This document shows positions 18,998 through 26,972 of a DNA stretch of 64,000 bases, piece after piece. The notes under the pieces are model-generated. The model was not told where the DNA came from and ran no database searches. It was given only the letters and a program-made list of their open reading frames with translations. Within the stretch, counting starts at the first letter, position 1. Each line of letters starts with the position of its first letter. The stretch is from Alkaliphilus flagellatus. GTDB taxonomy: Bacteria; Bacillota; Clostridia; Peptostreptococcales; Natronincolaceae. The stretch lies in the NCBI RefSeq assembly GCF_018919215.1, contig NZ_JAHLQK010000006.1:186001-250000 (forward strand), written 5' to 3'. The translations under genes and the position numbers were made by a program.

Positions 18998-19097
18998 TTT
19001 ACTTGGATTATATCCTGTGCAAAAAGGAGCAAGAAGACAAGAAGTATCTTATTACTAAAGCGTTGAGATAGCGTTAAGTGAGAGTAAAATTTATTTA

Positions 19098-19148
19098 TTG
19101 ACCTTTTAGGTAAATGGCGGTATAATGATATTGACCTAACAGGTAAAT
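19098..19148 (+). promoter_or_regulatory. TetR promoter with twin operators
   Basis: The -35 TTGACC (19098-19103) and -10 TATAAT (19121-19126) are separated by 17 bp. Two 18-bp direct copies overlap it: TTGACCTTTTAGGTAAAT at 19098-19115 and TTGACCTAACAGGTAAAT at 19131-19148. Each contains the dyad ACCT-N3-AGGT, and they are 33 bp apart (about three helical turns, same face). One copy covers the -35 and the other the start point, as expected for a self-repressing TetR protein. Confidence 0.75.
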
Positions 19149-19179
19149 ACCAAGTTAGATTGTCAAAGGAGTATTAAAT

Positions 19180-19815
19180 ATGCCTACAAAATTATTGGAT
19201 TTAGAACATCAAAGACGCGACGCTATTTTGAATGCGGCGTTGAAAGAATTTGTACTAAGAGGATTTGACAATGCTTCAACAAATGTAATTGCAAAAGAAG
19301 CAGGGATCTCTAAAGCCCTGATGTTTCATTATGTAAACAATAAACAGGAACTTTTTCTGCTTGTGTATGACTACTTCACCGAACTTCTTAATAAAGAATA
19401 CTTTATGCGAATGGATTTTACCGAAAAAGACATTTTTGATAGGCTACGTCAATCGTATCTTCTTCAAATTGAATTGATAAAACAGTATCCTTGGATTTTT
19501 GAGTTTAACAAACTTTCTATTGCAACTGACTCTGAGGAAATAAACAAAGAACTTGAGGAAAGAGCTAGCAAAAAGCAATCTTCATGCGGTACTGAAATAT
19601 TTGACATGATAGATGAATCTAAATTTAGAGCAGGGTTGAATATTGAAAAGTGCAAACAATTTATCTTTTGGGCTAATGTTGGATTTACTAATGAAATATT
19701 GGATGATATTAGAAATTCTGAAGCTTCAAATCTGGATTATGAGCGTATTGTTTCAACACTTGACGAATACTTTGACGAACTTAGGAAAATTTTCTATACG
19801 TCAAGCAATGAATGA
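19180..19815 (+). CDS. TetR/AcrR-family transcriptional repressor
   Basis: 211 residues, AAAGGAG ribosome site. Residues about 8-60 hold the TetR DNA-binding domain (AILNAALKEFVLRGFDNAST, then IAKEAGISKALMFHYVNNKQELF, the helix-turn-helix). The C-terminal two thirds are the helical ligand and dimer domain. It probably binds the two ACCT-N3-AGGT operators directly upstream, repressing itself and perhaps the divergent DUF998-like gene. The inducer is not evident. Its stop is 11 bases before the start of the M23 gene, so the two are co-transcribed. Confidence 0.85.
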   Translation: MPTKLLDLEHQRRDAILNAALKEFVLRGFDNASTNVIAKEAGISKALMFHYVNNKQELFLLVYDYFTELLNKEYFMRMDFTEKDIFDRLRQSYLLQIELIKQYPWIFEFNKLSIATDSEEINKELEERASKKQSSCGTEIFDMIDESKFRAGLNIEKCKQFIFWANVGFTNEILDDIRNSEASNLDYERIVSTLDEYFDELRKIFYTSSNE

Positions 19816-19826
19816 GGGGTTTGGAA

Positions 19827-20663
19827 ATGCGAGTTTCAATGTGGAATGGGAAAAAGCCCATGTCTGCGCGTATTAGTATCGTACTGGCACTTGCCTTAGT
19901 AGCACTTGTTATTTTGAATAATGTAGATAAAGAATGGGCGGATGGGAGCAATGAGATGATTGAAGCGCGTGAGCCGATAATTGTAGAGTTTCCTTTGAGG
20001 GGAGAATGGCTCTCTCCTAACACCCCAGGGACAAAAATTCCAAGCCACGGAACAGACCAGTTAGGAACAAGATATGCTTATGATTTTATACAAGTGGATT
20101 GGGCAAGAACGGGCTGGCCCGCCTATCGCGTTAGCTTGCCGCAATATCTTCTTTTTGGGGTTCTCTTAAGTGATTATTACTGTTGGGGCCAAGATGTATA
20201 TGCACCTTGCGACGGGATCGTTGTCCGAGCAGAGGATGGTTATAAAGAACGAGCACGAACGAATTTGCTTTCAGATATGTCTAACGCCTATAAAAATGCT
20301 CATTATTTCGATCCAAAAAAAGATGACGTACAATCAGTTGCTGGCAACTACATCATTATGGAATGTGGCGACAATGTATATGCTGCCTTAGTCCATCTTC
20401 AAACAGGGTCTATTCAGGTTACAGTTGGTCAGAGTGTAAAAAAAGGTGAGGTTATTGGTAGAGTGGGACATTCCGGTAATTCCTTTGCCCCGCATTTGCA
20501 TTTTCAGCTTATGGATAGCAGCGATATAGCTACTGCAAACGGATTGCCCTGCGCTTTTGAACAATATGAAGTATTCCAAAATGGTGAATGGCAGGAAGTA
20601 GTGAATGGTATTCCCACAGATAAAGATAGGATAAGGTTTTATGTTGAGTTACCAAAATGGTAA
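19827..20663 (+). CDS. Membrane-anchored M23-family (LytM-like) peptidase domain protein
   Basis: I chose ATG 19827 (278 residues) over 19812 because GAGGGG lies 7 bases upstream. Residues about 12-30 are a single hydrophobic anchor (ARISIVLALALVALVILNN). The domain contains SHGTDQLGTRYAYDF (first His/Asp pair), ALVHLQTGSI, then PHLHFQL (HxH), which are the expected M23 zinc ligands. Such proteins cut peptidoglycan cross-bridges or act as inactive homologues. Base composition is visibly richer in G+C than the neighbours, which fits recent transfer with the TetR/DUF998 block. Confidence 0.75.
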   Translation: MRVSMWNGKKPMSARISIVLALALVALVILNNVDKEWADGSNEMIEAREPIIVEFPLRGEWLSPNTPGTKIPSHGTDQLGTRYAYDFIQVDWARTGWPAYRVSLPQYLLFGVLLSDYYCWGQDVYAPCDGIVVRAEDGYKERARTNLLSDMSNAYKNAHYFDPKKDDVQSVAGNYIIMECGDNVYAALVHLQTGSIQVTVGQSVKKGEVIGRVGHSGNSFAPHLHFQLMDSSDIATANGLPCAFEQYEVFQNGEWQEVVNGIPTDKDRIRFYVELPKW

Positions 20664-20690
20664 CAAGTTATAAATTGGTAAAGTCAAGCG

Positions 20691-20715
20691 ACTTGGGGCC
20701 AAGTTGGCCCCAAGT
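20691..20715. terminator. Perfect hairpin after the M23 gene (no T run)
   Basis: ACTTGGGGCC (20691-20700) pairs perfectly with GGCCCCAAGT (20706-20715) around a 5-nt loop, but no U-tract follows on either strand, so it is only a possible terminator. The surrounding gap 20664-20876 has no gene. Its first half is GC-richer and probably belongs to the transferred block, and its end next to the exporter genes returns to host-like composition. Confidence 0.45.
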
Positions 20716-20876
20716 CCGCTACAACAAATGCCCCATGATACGGCTTCGGGAAAGAAGGTTCGTAATAAAAGGTGCGAATAAATGGAATCTTTGAATCGCT
20801 CGATATAGGTATCTCTGTCTGTCATGCGGTTCTCGCTATGTTCCTTTATTACTTATTTTATTTTCCTCCTACCCGA

Positions 20877-21320
20877 TTATTGCTTTAGTCTTTGCCTTTG
20901 TCTTCTATAAGAATTTATTGAAAGTACTATTACTAATGCACCAGCAATTGATACAGATATTAAAAGCGCTTCAGTACCGTGATTAGCAGCCAGGTCAAAT
21001 CTTCTATCTACAATGGAACGCATTGTGTTATATAGACCAAATCCAGGGACCAATGGAATAATTCCTGGGATGATATATACAGTAATAGGATTTTTATCTA
21101 TAATTGCGAAGATCTCACCTATTATTGCTATTACCAGAGAAGCTACAAAAGTAGCTCCGACAATAGATCCAGATAAATTTTTAGTAAAGATATAAATAAC
21201 CCAACCTAATCCACCAGCGAATCCAGATTTAATAAATGAAGACTTAGGAACATTAAACAATACTGCAAAGCCTATAGTAGAAAGATAAGCATATATAAAG
21301 TTTGTTATATATTCCATCAT
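20877..21320 (-). CDS. Threonine/serine exporter, small subunit (ThrE_2/DUF3815)
   Basis: 147 residues with about five membrane helices, starting MMEYITNFIYAYLSTIGFAVL. It contains the family pattern FLVPGFGLYNTMR-like (IPLVPGFGLYNTMRSIVDRR). It overlaps the upstream large subunit by 4 bp (ATGA), so the two are coupled. In many Firmicutes the ThrE exporter is split into these two membrane proteins, together exporting threonine and serine or related small molecules. It lies divergent from glyA, which also handles serine and glycine. Confidence 0.8.
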   Translation of the reverse strand: MMEYITNFIYAYLSTIGFAVLFNVPKSSFIKSGFAGGLGWVIYIFTKNLSGSIVGATFVASLVIAIIGEIFAIIDKNPITVYIIPGIIPLVPGFGLYNTMRSIVDRRFDLAANHGTEALLISVSIAGALVIVLSINSYRRQRQRLKQ

Positions 21321-22123
21321 AATAAACTACCTCCAAGTACAATTTGCCAAAGCTTTAAAATAAAACCCACGCCAACAGCAATTGAAGTAGCAATAATTAC
21401 TGCCTCTGCTGCTCTAGCAAGACCTGATACAAGATCGCCAGCAATTGAGTCCCGCACTGCATTTGTAATAGCAACTCCAGGAACCATTACCATAATAGCG
21501 CCTGTTATTACTATATCTACATCTAAATTTACATTTATTAAAGAACTAATATAAGAAAGTATAATAGCCACTAAAGCTGCTACAGAACCTCCACAAATAT
21601 TTGATAAAAATGGTGGAAACTCAGTTTTTGCTAAATTAGATAAAGTATAGATTACAATACTACCAGCTATAAAAGCACCTAAGAATGCTGGTAGGTTCCC
21701 GCCGAATAGTAGTGCAAAAAACGCTCCAGATAATCCTCCACCTAGTAGGGCGTCCACATGCTGTGAGAAAGGTTTTAAATTATCAATTGCTTTTAATGTT
21801 GCCAATGCTTCATCTAGGGGCATATTGCTTTCAACAAAACGTCTTGAAAAGTTATTTACTTCAGCAACTTTATTTAAGTTAATGCCCCTAGACTTTATAC
21901 GTTTAATATAGGTTACAATTTCATCCTGAGATTCTCCTTTACTGTCTACGGATACAAAAATACCTGTAGGAGTAACGTAAGCCTCTACGTATGGAAAATT
22001 TCTTGATTTACATAATCTAGTTATTGTATCCTCTACTCTATATGTTTCAGCTCCATTTTTAAGCATTATTTCTCCTGCATATAGAGCCATTATTAATGTT
22101 TTTTTGCGATTAACAGAAACCAT
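21317..22123 (-). CDS. Threonine/serine exporter, large subunit (ThrE/DUF1212)
   Basis: 268 residues, with CTTGGAGGTG as ribosome site. Residues 1-110 form a soluble domain (YAGEIMLKNGAETYRVEDTI, the conserved start; YVTPTGIFVSVD), followed by about five membrane helices with the conserved MVMVPGVAITNAVRD. This is the DUF1212 half of a two-component ThrE-type exporter; the partner follows directly. A promoter lies just upstream at 22145-22173 on the same strand. Confidence 0.85.
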   Translation of the reverse strand: MVSVNRKKTLIMALYAGEIMLKNGAETYRVEDTITRLCKSRNFPYVEAYVTPTGIFVSVDSKGESQDEIVTYIKRIKSRGINLNKVAEVNNFSRRFVESNMPLDEALATLKAIDNLKPFSQHVDALLGGGLSGAFFALLFGGNLPAFLGAFIAGSIVIYTLSNLAKTEFPPFLSNICGGSVAALVAIILSYISSLINVNLDVDIVITGAIMVMVPGVAITNAVRDSIAGDLVSGLARAAEAVIIATSIAVGVGFILKLWQIVLGGSLL

Positions 22124-22144
22124 AACGTCACCTCCAAGAGCAAT

Positions 22145-22173
22145 ATTATACCAGATTGTAATTAGAAATGTAA
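22145..22173 (-). promoter_or_regulatory. Promoter of the ThrE-type exporter operon
   Basis: On the minus strand, -35 TTACAT (22168-22173), a 17-bp spacer and TATAAT (22145-22150) preceded by TG at the extended -10 position. The ribosome site and start codon follow 20-odd bases later. Confidence 0.6.
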
Positions 22174-22267
22174 GGGCATTGTTGATAAATAAAAGATTAT
22201 TAATTATTGTGAAAAAGGGTAGTATATAATAGTAAAATATATAGAGTAAATTAAGTATTAGAATATC

Positions 22268-22296
22268 TTGTAAAATATATGTAAAAAAACTATAAT
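22268..22296 (+). promoter_or_regulatory. Promoter of glyA
   Basis: TTGTAA (22268-22273), 17 bp, TATAAT (22291-22296), 46 bp before the glyA start. No riboswitch-like structure is apparent in the short leader. Confidence 0.55.
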
Positions 22297-22342
22297 AGAA
22301 AGTGAAATTAAGAATATTTCAAAAACGAAAGGAGAAGGACTA

Positions 22343-23575
22343 ATGAATTTTAACATGTTAAAGGTCAGTGATCCAGAAATTTATGAGGTAATTCAAAAAG
22401 AAACACAAAGACAAAGAAATAACATAGAATTAATTGCATCAGAGAACTTTGTTACAGAAGCAGTAATGGAAGCTATGGGAAGCCAATTAACAAATAAATA
22501 TGCTGAAGGATATCCAGCAAAAAGATACTATGGTGGTTGTGAAGAAGTAGACGTTGCTGAAGATTTAGCAAGAGATAGACTAAAAAAACTATTTAATGCT
22601 GATCATGCTAACGTACAACCTCATTCAGGAGCTAATGCCAATATCGGTGTATATTTTGCTATACTAAAACCTGGTGATACAGTTTTAGGTATGAATCTAT
22701 CCCATGGTGGACACTTAACTCATGGTAGTCCAGTTAATATTTCTGGTACATATTATAACTTCGTTGATTACGGAGTTGATGAAAAAACTCATTTAATTAA
22801 TTATGATGAGGTAAGAAGAATTGCTAATGAAATTAAGCCAAAACTTATTGTGGCTGGCGCTAGTGCATATCCTAGAAAGATTGATTTTAAGAAATTTAGA
22901 GAGATTGCTGATGAAGTAGGAGCATATCTAATGGTAGATATGGCTCATATTGCAGGTTTAGTTGCTGCTGGATTACATGAAAATCCTTGTGAATACGCGG
23001 ATTTTGTTACTACAACTACACATAAAACTTTAAGAGGCCCAAGAGGCGGAGCTATTTTATGTAAAGAGGAACATGCTAAGATGATTGATAAAGCAATTTT
23101 CCCAGGGTTACAAGGTGGTCCACTAATGCATGTTATAGCTGCCAAAGCCGTTGCTTTTAAAGAGGCATTATCTCCAGAGTTTAACGAATATCAACAACAA
23201 GTCATTAAAAATGCTAATAAACTTGCAGAAGAGTTGATGAAGAGAGGATTTAATCTTGTATCTGGTGGTACAGATAATCATTTACTATTGCTTGACTTAA
23301 GAAATAAAAATATTACTGGTAAAGATGCTGAAAAGTTATTAGACGAAGTAGGTGTTACAGTTAATAAAAATACTATACCGTACGATCCTCAAAGTCCATT
23401 TGTAACAAGTGGTGTTCGTATTGGAACTCCTGCTGTTACTACAAGAGGAATGAAAGAAGAAGATATGGCAACTATTGCAGACATTATAGGTACTATTATA
23501 GACAATCCAGAAAAAATAGACGAAGTTTCTCAAATGGTAAAAAATCTTTGCCAAAGATTTAAATTATACGAGTAA
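22343..23575 (+). CDS. glyA: Serine hydroxymethyltransferase
   Basis: 410 residues, the usual SHMT length. It interconverts serine and glycine with tetrahydrofolate and pyridoxal phosphate. Visible signatures include [20 protein letters not shown] near the start, [15 protein letters not shown], and the PLP-lysine motif [14 protein letters not shown] (lysine near 228). AAAGGAGAAGG is the ribosome site. It has its own promoter and a strong terminator, so it is monocistronic. In an amino-acid fermenter it links glycine and serine pools to one-carbon metabolism. Confidence 0.97.
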   Translation: MNFNMLKVSDPEIYEVIQKETQRQRNNIELIASENFVTEAVMEAMGSQLTNKYAEGYPAKRYYGGCEEVDVAEDLARDRLKKLFNADHANVQPHSGANANIGVYFAILKPGDTVLGMNLSHGGHLTHGSPVNISGTYYNFVDYGVDEKTHLINYDEVRRIANEIKPKLIVAGASAYPRKIDFKKFREIADEVGAYLMVDMAHIAGLVAAGLHENPCEYADFVTTTTHKTLRGPRGGAILCKEEHAKMIDKAIFPGLQGGPLMHVIAAKAVAFKEALSPEFNEYQQQVIKNANKLAEELMKRGFNLVSGGTDNHLLLLDLRNKNITGKDAEKLLDEVGVTVNKNTIPYDPQSPFVTSGVRIGTPAVTTRGMKEEDMATIADIIGTIIDNPEKIDEVSQMVKNLCQRFKLYE

Positions 23576-23613
23576 ATTTTAAAAAAATTAATACTTAGAC
23601 TTATTATATAACT

Positions 23614-23660
23614 AAGCGCAAATATATTTGCATGTACTGCAAGAATATTTGCGCTTTTTT
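23614..23660 (+). terminator. glyA terminator
   Basis: AAGCGCAAATAT (23614-23625) pairs perfectly with ATATTTGCGCTT (23645-23656), followed by T residues. It isolates glyA from the ornithine operon. Confidence 0.8.
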
Positions 23661-23692
23661 AAAGATCATGTTATAAAAATAAAATAAATATA

Positions 23693-23716
23693 CTGCAAGA
23701 CTGTTGAAAAATGCAG
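23693..23716. promoter_or_regulatory. Candidate upstream activator site of the ornithine operon
   Basis: An interrupted palindrome CTGCA-N14-TGCAG lies 22 bp upstream of the sigma-54 promoter. The decamer TACTGCAAGA also occurs twice, at 23635-23644 and 23691-23700. Sigma-54 promoters need an enhancer-binding protein bound upstream, and such dyads are typical binding sites. No activator gene is in the window. Confidence 0.3.
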
Positions 23717-23737
23717 ATTGATGTTTTTTATTTAAAA

Positions 23738-23755
23738 TTGGCTCGTATTTTGCAT
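23738..23755 (+). promoter_or_regulatory. Sigma-54 (-24/-12) promoter of the ornithine operon
   Basis: TTGGCTCGTATTTTGCAT fits the -24/-12 consensus TTGGCACG-N4-TTGCAT with one mismatch and the obligatory 12-bp step between GG (23740-23741) and GC (23752-23753). It lies 43 bp before the chosen ord start. Sigma-54 control of amino-acid fermentation operons is well known in Clostridia. Confidence 0.7.
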
Positions 23756-23798
23756 ATATTTAAAGTTGACTAATAATTCGAAAAATGGAGGGATCATT

Positions 23799-24845
23799 TT
23801 GGAAAATATCAAAGTAATAATTTGGGGTTTTGGAGCAATGGGTAGTGGTATGGCTAAAATGTTAGTAAATAAAAAAGGTGTAGAAATTGTAGGAGTATGC
23901 GATAAAGCTGAACATAGAGTAGGAAAAGATATGTATGAAGTGATCGGTGTTAAAAGTGAAGGGGATAAGCCTGTAATTATTAAAGATAATATTGAGGAAA
24001 TAGTTAAAAATACAAAAGCCGATGTTGCATTACTTGCAACTGACTCTTTTACAAGAGGTGCTTTCGATAAAATAAAATTTATTCTAGAAAATAAAATTAA
24101 TGTAATATCTACAGCAGAAGAAATGGCATATCCTGAGGCACAAGAACCAGAGCTTGCCAAAGAACTAGATAGAATTGCTAAGGAAAATGGAGTAACAGTT
24201 TTAGGTACTGGTATTAATCCTGGATTTGTATTAGACTTATTGATTTTGGCATTAACGGGAACATGTGAAAATGTTGAACATATTAAAGCAGCTAGAGTAA
24301 ACGACTTATCTCCGTTTGGGCATGCCGTAATGGTAGAGCAAGGTGTTGGTTTAACAGTTAAGGACTTTGAAGAAGGTGTAAAAAACGGCAAAGTAGCTGG
24401 TCATGTTGGTTTTCCAGAATCTATTAGAATGGTAGCTGATGGTATTGGTTGGGAAGTAGAAAAAATCGATCAAACAAGGGAAGCTATAGTATCAAATGTT
24501 TACCGTGAAACACCTTATGCAAAGGTAGAGCCAGGAAATGTAGCAGGATGCCGCCAATGTGGATATGCTTATGTTGATGGAGAGATGAAAATTGAAATGG
24601 AGCATCCACAACAAATTTTACCTGAAAAAGAAAACCTAGAAACAGGAGATTATATTTGGATTAAAGGTACACCTAATATATCTATGGAAATTAAACCAGA
24701 AATTCCTGGTGGTATTGGTACTATATCTATGTGCGTAAATATGATTCCGCATGTAATCAATGCAAGACCTGGACTCAAAACAATGTTAGATTTACCTGTT
24801 CCAAGAGCTATAATGGGTGACATGAGAGATATTATAGAAAGGTAG
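23799..24845 (+). CDS. ord: 2,4-diaminopentanoate dehydrogenase
   Basis: 348 residues from TTG 23799, chosen because GGAGGGA sits 5 bases upstream and the Rossmann motif GFGAMGSGMA then falls at residues 10-19. An upstream TTG at 23766 has no ribosome site. The enzyme oxidatively deaminates 2,4-diaminopentanoate to 2-amino-4-oxopentanoate with NAD(P), the step after the ornithine aminomutase. The sequence belongs to the dihydrodipicolinate-reductase-like dehydrogenases. It is the first gene of a seven-gene operon in which every step of reductive/oxidative ornithine breakdown to alanine and acetyl-CoA is encoded. Confidence 0.9.
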   Translation: MENIKVIIWGFGAMGSGMAKMLVNKKGVEIVGVCDKAEHRVGKDMYEVIGVKSEGDKPVIIKDNIEEIVKNTKADVALLATDSFTRGAFDKIKFILENKINVISTAEEMAYPEAQEPELAKELDRIAKENGVTVLGTGINPGFVLDLLILALTGTCENVEHIKAARVNDLSPFGHAVMVEQGVGLTVKDFEEGVKNGKVAGHVGFPESIRMVADGIGWEVEKIDQTREAIVSNVYRETPYAKVEPGNVAGCRQCGYAYVDGEMKIEMEHPQQILPEKENLETGDYIWIKGTPNISMEIKPEIPGGIGTISMCVNMIPHVINARPGLKTMLDLPVPRAIMGDMRDIIER

Positions 24846-24855
24846 GAGTTTTTTT

Positions 24856-25164
24856 ATGGTAGTAAAAAAAGGAGCTTGGGTAAGAATACACTATATTGTT
24901 CTTATGCCTAATGATAGAGCAACAAACTTACCTGAAGATACAAAAGAAGTACCACTAGAAATGTGGACCAAGGGTTTTTTAATGGAAGATGGAGAAATAG
25001 GAAAAACAGTAGAAATTAAAACTATAACAGGTCGTTACGTTAAAGGTACTTTAATAGAAGTAAATCCACACTATGACCATGATTTTGGGAAGTTTGTACC
25101 TGAAATTCTGCAAATTGGACTCCAATTAAAAGAAGTACTTTGGGGAGGTGCAGATAATGAATAA
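24856..25164 (+). CDS. ortA: 2-amino-4-oxopentanoate thiolase, small subunit
   Basis: 102 residues. With OrtB it cleaves 2-amino-4-oxopentanoate with CoA to acetyl-CoA and alanine. The small beta-rich protein (KKGAWVRIHYIVLMPNDRAT; KGTLIEVNPHYDHDFGKFVPE) has the size and order expected for OrtA. It overlaps the start of ortB by 8 bp, so the two subunits are translationally coupled. Confidence 0.9.
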   Translation: MVVKKGAWVRIHYIVLMPNDRATNLPEDTKEVPLEMWTKGFLMEDGEIGKTVEIKTITGRYVKGTLIEVNPHYDHDFGKFVPEILQIGLQLKEVLWGGADNE

Positions 25165-26581
25165 AGATATGAGTTACGAAGCAGTTATGTCGAGACGTAG
25201 TGAAATTATGAAAAAATCTGTAGGGATAGATTATGCTACTTTTGAATCTGGCGGAATAGCCTTTGATTATGAGAAAATGATGAAAGAGACAGGATATACT
25301 CTTGAAGAGATGCAAGAGATTCAAGGAAGCACTGGAGTAGGTAATACCCCTTTACTAGAACTTAAAAATTTAACAGCTCTTGCTAGAAAATTTGCTCCTA
25401 AAGGAAATGGTGCAAGAATTTTTATTAAAGATGAAGCTTCTAATCCTTCAGGTAGCTTTAAAGCTAGAAGAGCAGCTAATGCTGTATATCATGCTAAAAA
25501 ATTAGGATACAAGGGTGTAATCGCGGCAACCAGCGGTAATTATGGTGCTGCAGTTGCAAGTCAAGCTGCAATGCATGGCTTAAAATGTATTATAGTTCAA
25601 GAGTGTTATGATAGCACCGGGAAAGGGCAACCTGAAATTATTGAAAAAGCAAGAAAATGTGAAGCATATGGAGCAGAAGTAGTACAGCTGACTGTAGGTC
25701 CAGAACTTTTTTATACATTCTTAAAACTGCTTGAAGAAACAGGTTATTTTAATGCATCATTATACACTCCTTTTGGAATTGCAGGAGTAGAAACTTTAGG
25801 ATATGAACTAGCAATGCAGTTTAGAGAAAGAGAAGGACGTGACCCTGATGTGGTAGTTTGTACTAACGCTGGGGGCGGAAACTTAACTGGTACTGCAAGA
25901 GGATTAATAAAGGCAGGAGCTGAAAAAACACAAGTAGTGGGAGCTAGTGTTAATTTGAAAGGGCTTCATATGGCCAGTGATCAGTTATTTAATAAAAAAT
26001 CTTTTACAACTGGTCATACAGGCTTTGGAATACCTTTTTCAACATGGCCGGATCGTTCTGATGTTCCTCGTTCTGCTGCAAGACCTTTAAGATATATGGA
26101 TAGATACGTTCTTGTAAACCAAGGAGAAGTATTCTACATGACAGAAGCATTAGCACAATTAGAGGGACTCGAGAGAGGGCCAGCAGGTAACACTTCTTTA
26201 GCCGCTGCATTTAGTCTAGCCCAAGAGCTAAAAGAAGATCAAATTATTGTAGTACAAGAAACTGAATATACTGGAGCTGGAAAACATATTCAGCCACAAT
26301 TATCATTTGCAAGAGAAAATGGAATAGAGATTTTCTTTGGCAACCCACAAGATGAGGTACAAGGTAAGAATATAATTTTACCATCTCATCCATCACAAAT
26401 TAAAGCTAATGAAATTGATTTAAATAAACTAAGAACTTCTTATATTAGAAATTGTATAGATCAAAAGCAAGTTAAAGAAATTAGCGGTGAAGATGTTAAA
26501 TTCATTATGGAAGATTGTAAGGCTTCCAAAGAGTTTGTAGAAAAGACACTTAATAATCTTGGAGTAAATATAAAAGAGTAG
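25157..26581 (+). CDS. ortB: 2-amino-4-oxopentanoate thiolase, large PLP-dependent subunit
   Basis: 474 residues from ATG 25157, with GGGGAGGTG upstream. It is a threonine-synthase/dehydratase-like fold-type II PLP enzyme: NPSGSFKARRAANA holds the PLP lysine (K102), ATSGNYGAAVASQAA is the phosphate or substrate loop, and CTNAGGGNLTGTARG the Gly-rich PLP-phosphate loop. It catalyses the thiolytic cleavage together with OrtA. It lies fully in the ornithine operon. Confidence 0.93.
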   Translation: MNKDMSYEAVMSRRSEIMKKSVGIDYATFESGGIAFDYEKMMKETGYTLEEMQEIQGSTGVGNTPLLELKNLTALARKFAPKGNGARIFIKDEASNPSGSFKARRAANAVYHAKKLGYKGVIAATSGNYGAAVASQAAMHGLKCIIVQECYDSTGKGQPEIIEKARKCEAYGAEVVQLTVGPELFYTFLKLLEETGYFNASLYTPFGIAGVETLGYELAMQFREREGRDPDVVVCTNAGGGNLTGTARGLIKAGAEKTQVVGASVNLKGLHMASDQLFNKKSFTTGHTGFGIPFSTWPDRSDVPRSAARPLRYMDRYVLVNQGEVFYMTEALAQLEGLERGPAGNTSLAAAFSLAQELKEDQIIVVQETEYTGAGKHIQPQLSFARENGIEIFFGNPQDEVQGKNIILPSHPSQIKANEIDLNKLRTSYIRNCIDQKQVKEISGEDVKFIMEDCKASKEFVEKTLNNLGVNIKE

Positions 26582-26606
26582 TTAAATTTTGGAGGTGCAA
26601 TAATTA

Positions 26607-26972
26607 ATGAAAAGAGCTGATGATTTTAAGGTGCGTAGTGCACATTTAAAAGATTTAACAGATGAACAACTAGAGCAAAAATTTTGGCAGTTAGCAGAAC
26701 AAATAGTAGATCCATTAATCGACCTTGCTACAAAGAACACATCCCCATCAATTGAAAGATCTGTTTTACTAAGAATGGGATTTTCAAGTATAGAAGCCAA
26801 AGCTATTGTTGAAGGAGTTATAGACAGAGGACTAATGGGAAAAGGTGCAGGACATGTTGTATATAAAGTAGCAAAAGATAAAAATATAGATGTAAGAGAA
26901 GCTGGTCTTGCTTTAGCAGAAGGTAAGTACTGGGATGATGCTGTTAATCTTTTTAAAGGAGGGGATAAATAA
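26607..26972 (+). CDS. oraS: D-ornithine 4,5-aminomutase, S (small) subunit
   Basis: 121 residues, TTTTGGAGGTG ribosome site. It is the small partner of the adenosylcobalamin- and PLP-dependent mutase that moves the terminal amino group of D-ornithine to give 2,4-diaminopentanoate. Residues such as RSAHLKDLTDEQLEQKFW and SIERSVLLRMGFSS match the OraS pattern. The stop overlaps the oraE start (TAATG), which fits the 1:1 complex. Confidence 0.93.
   Translation: MKRADDFKVRSAHLKDLTDEQLEQKFWQLAEQIVDPLIDLATKNTSPSIERSVLLRMGFSSIEAKAIVEGVIDRGLMGKGAGHVVYKVAKDKNIDVREAGLALAEGKYWDDAVNLFKGGDK

Noticed and set aside
18322-20720. Possible transposon or conjugative element
   Set aside because: No transposase, integrase or terminal repeats were found; only a junction and composition shift can be shown, so it is described as a transferred block.
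22124-22342. Possible riboswitch (glycine or T-box) in the leader of glyA
   Set aside because: The leader after the promoter is only about 40 bp and shows no conserved aptamer or T-box motif.
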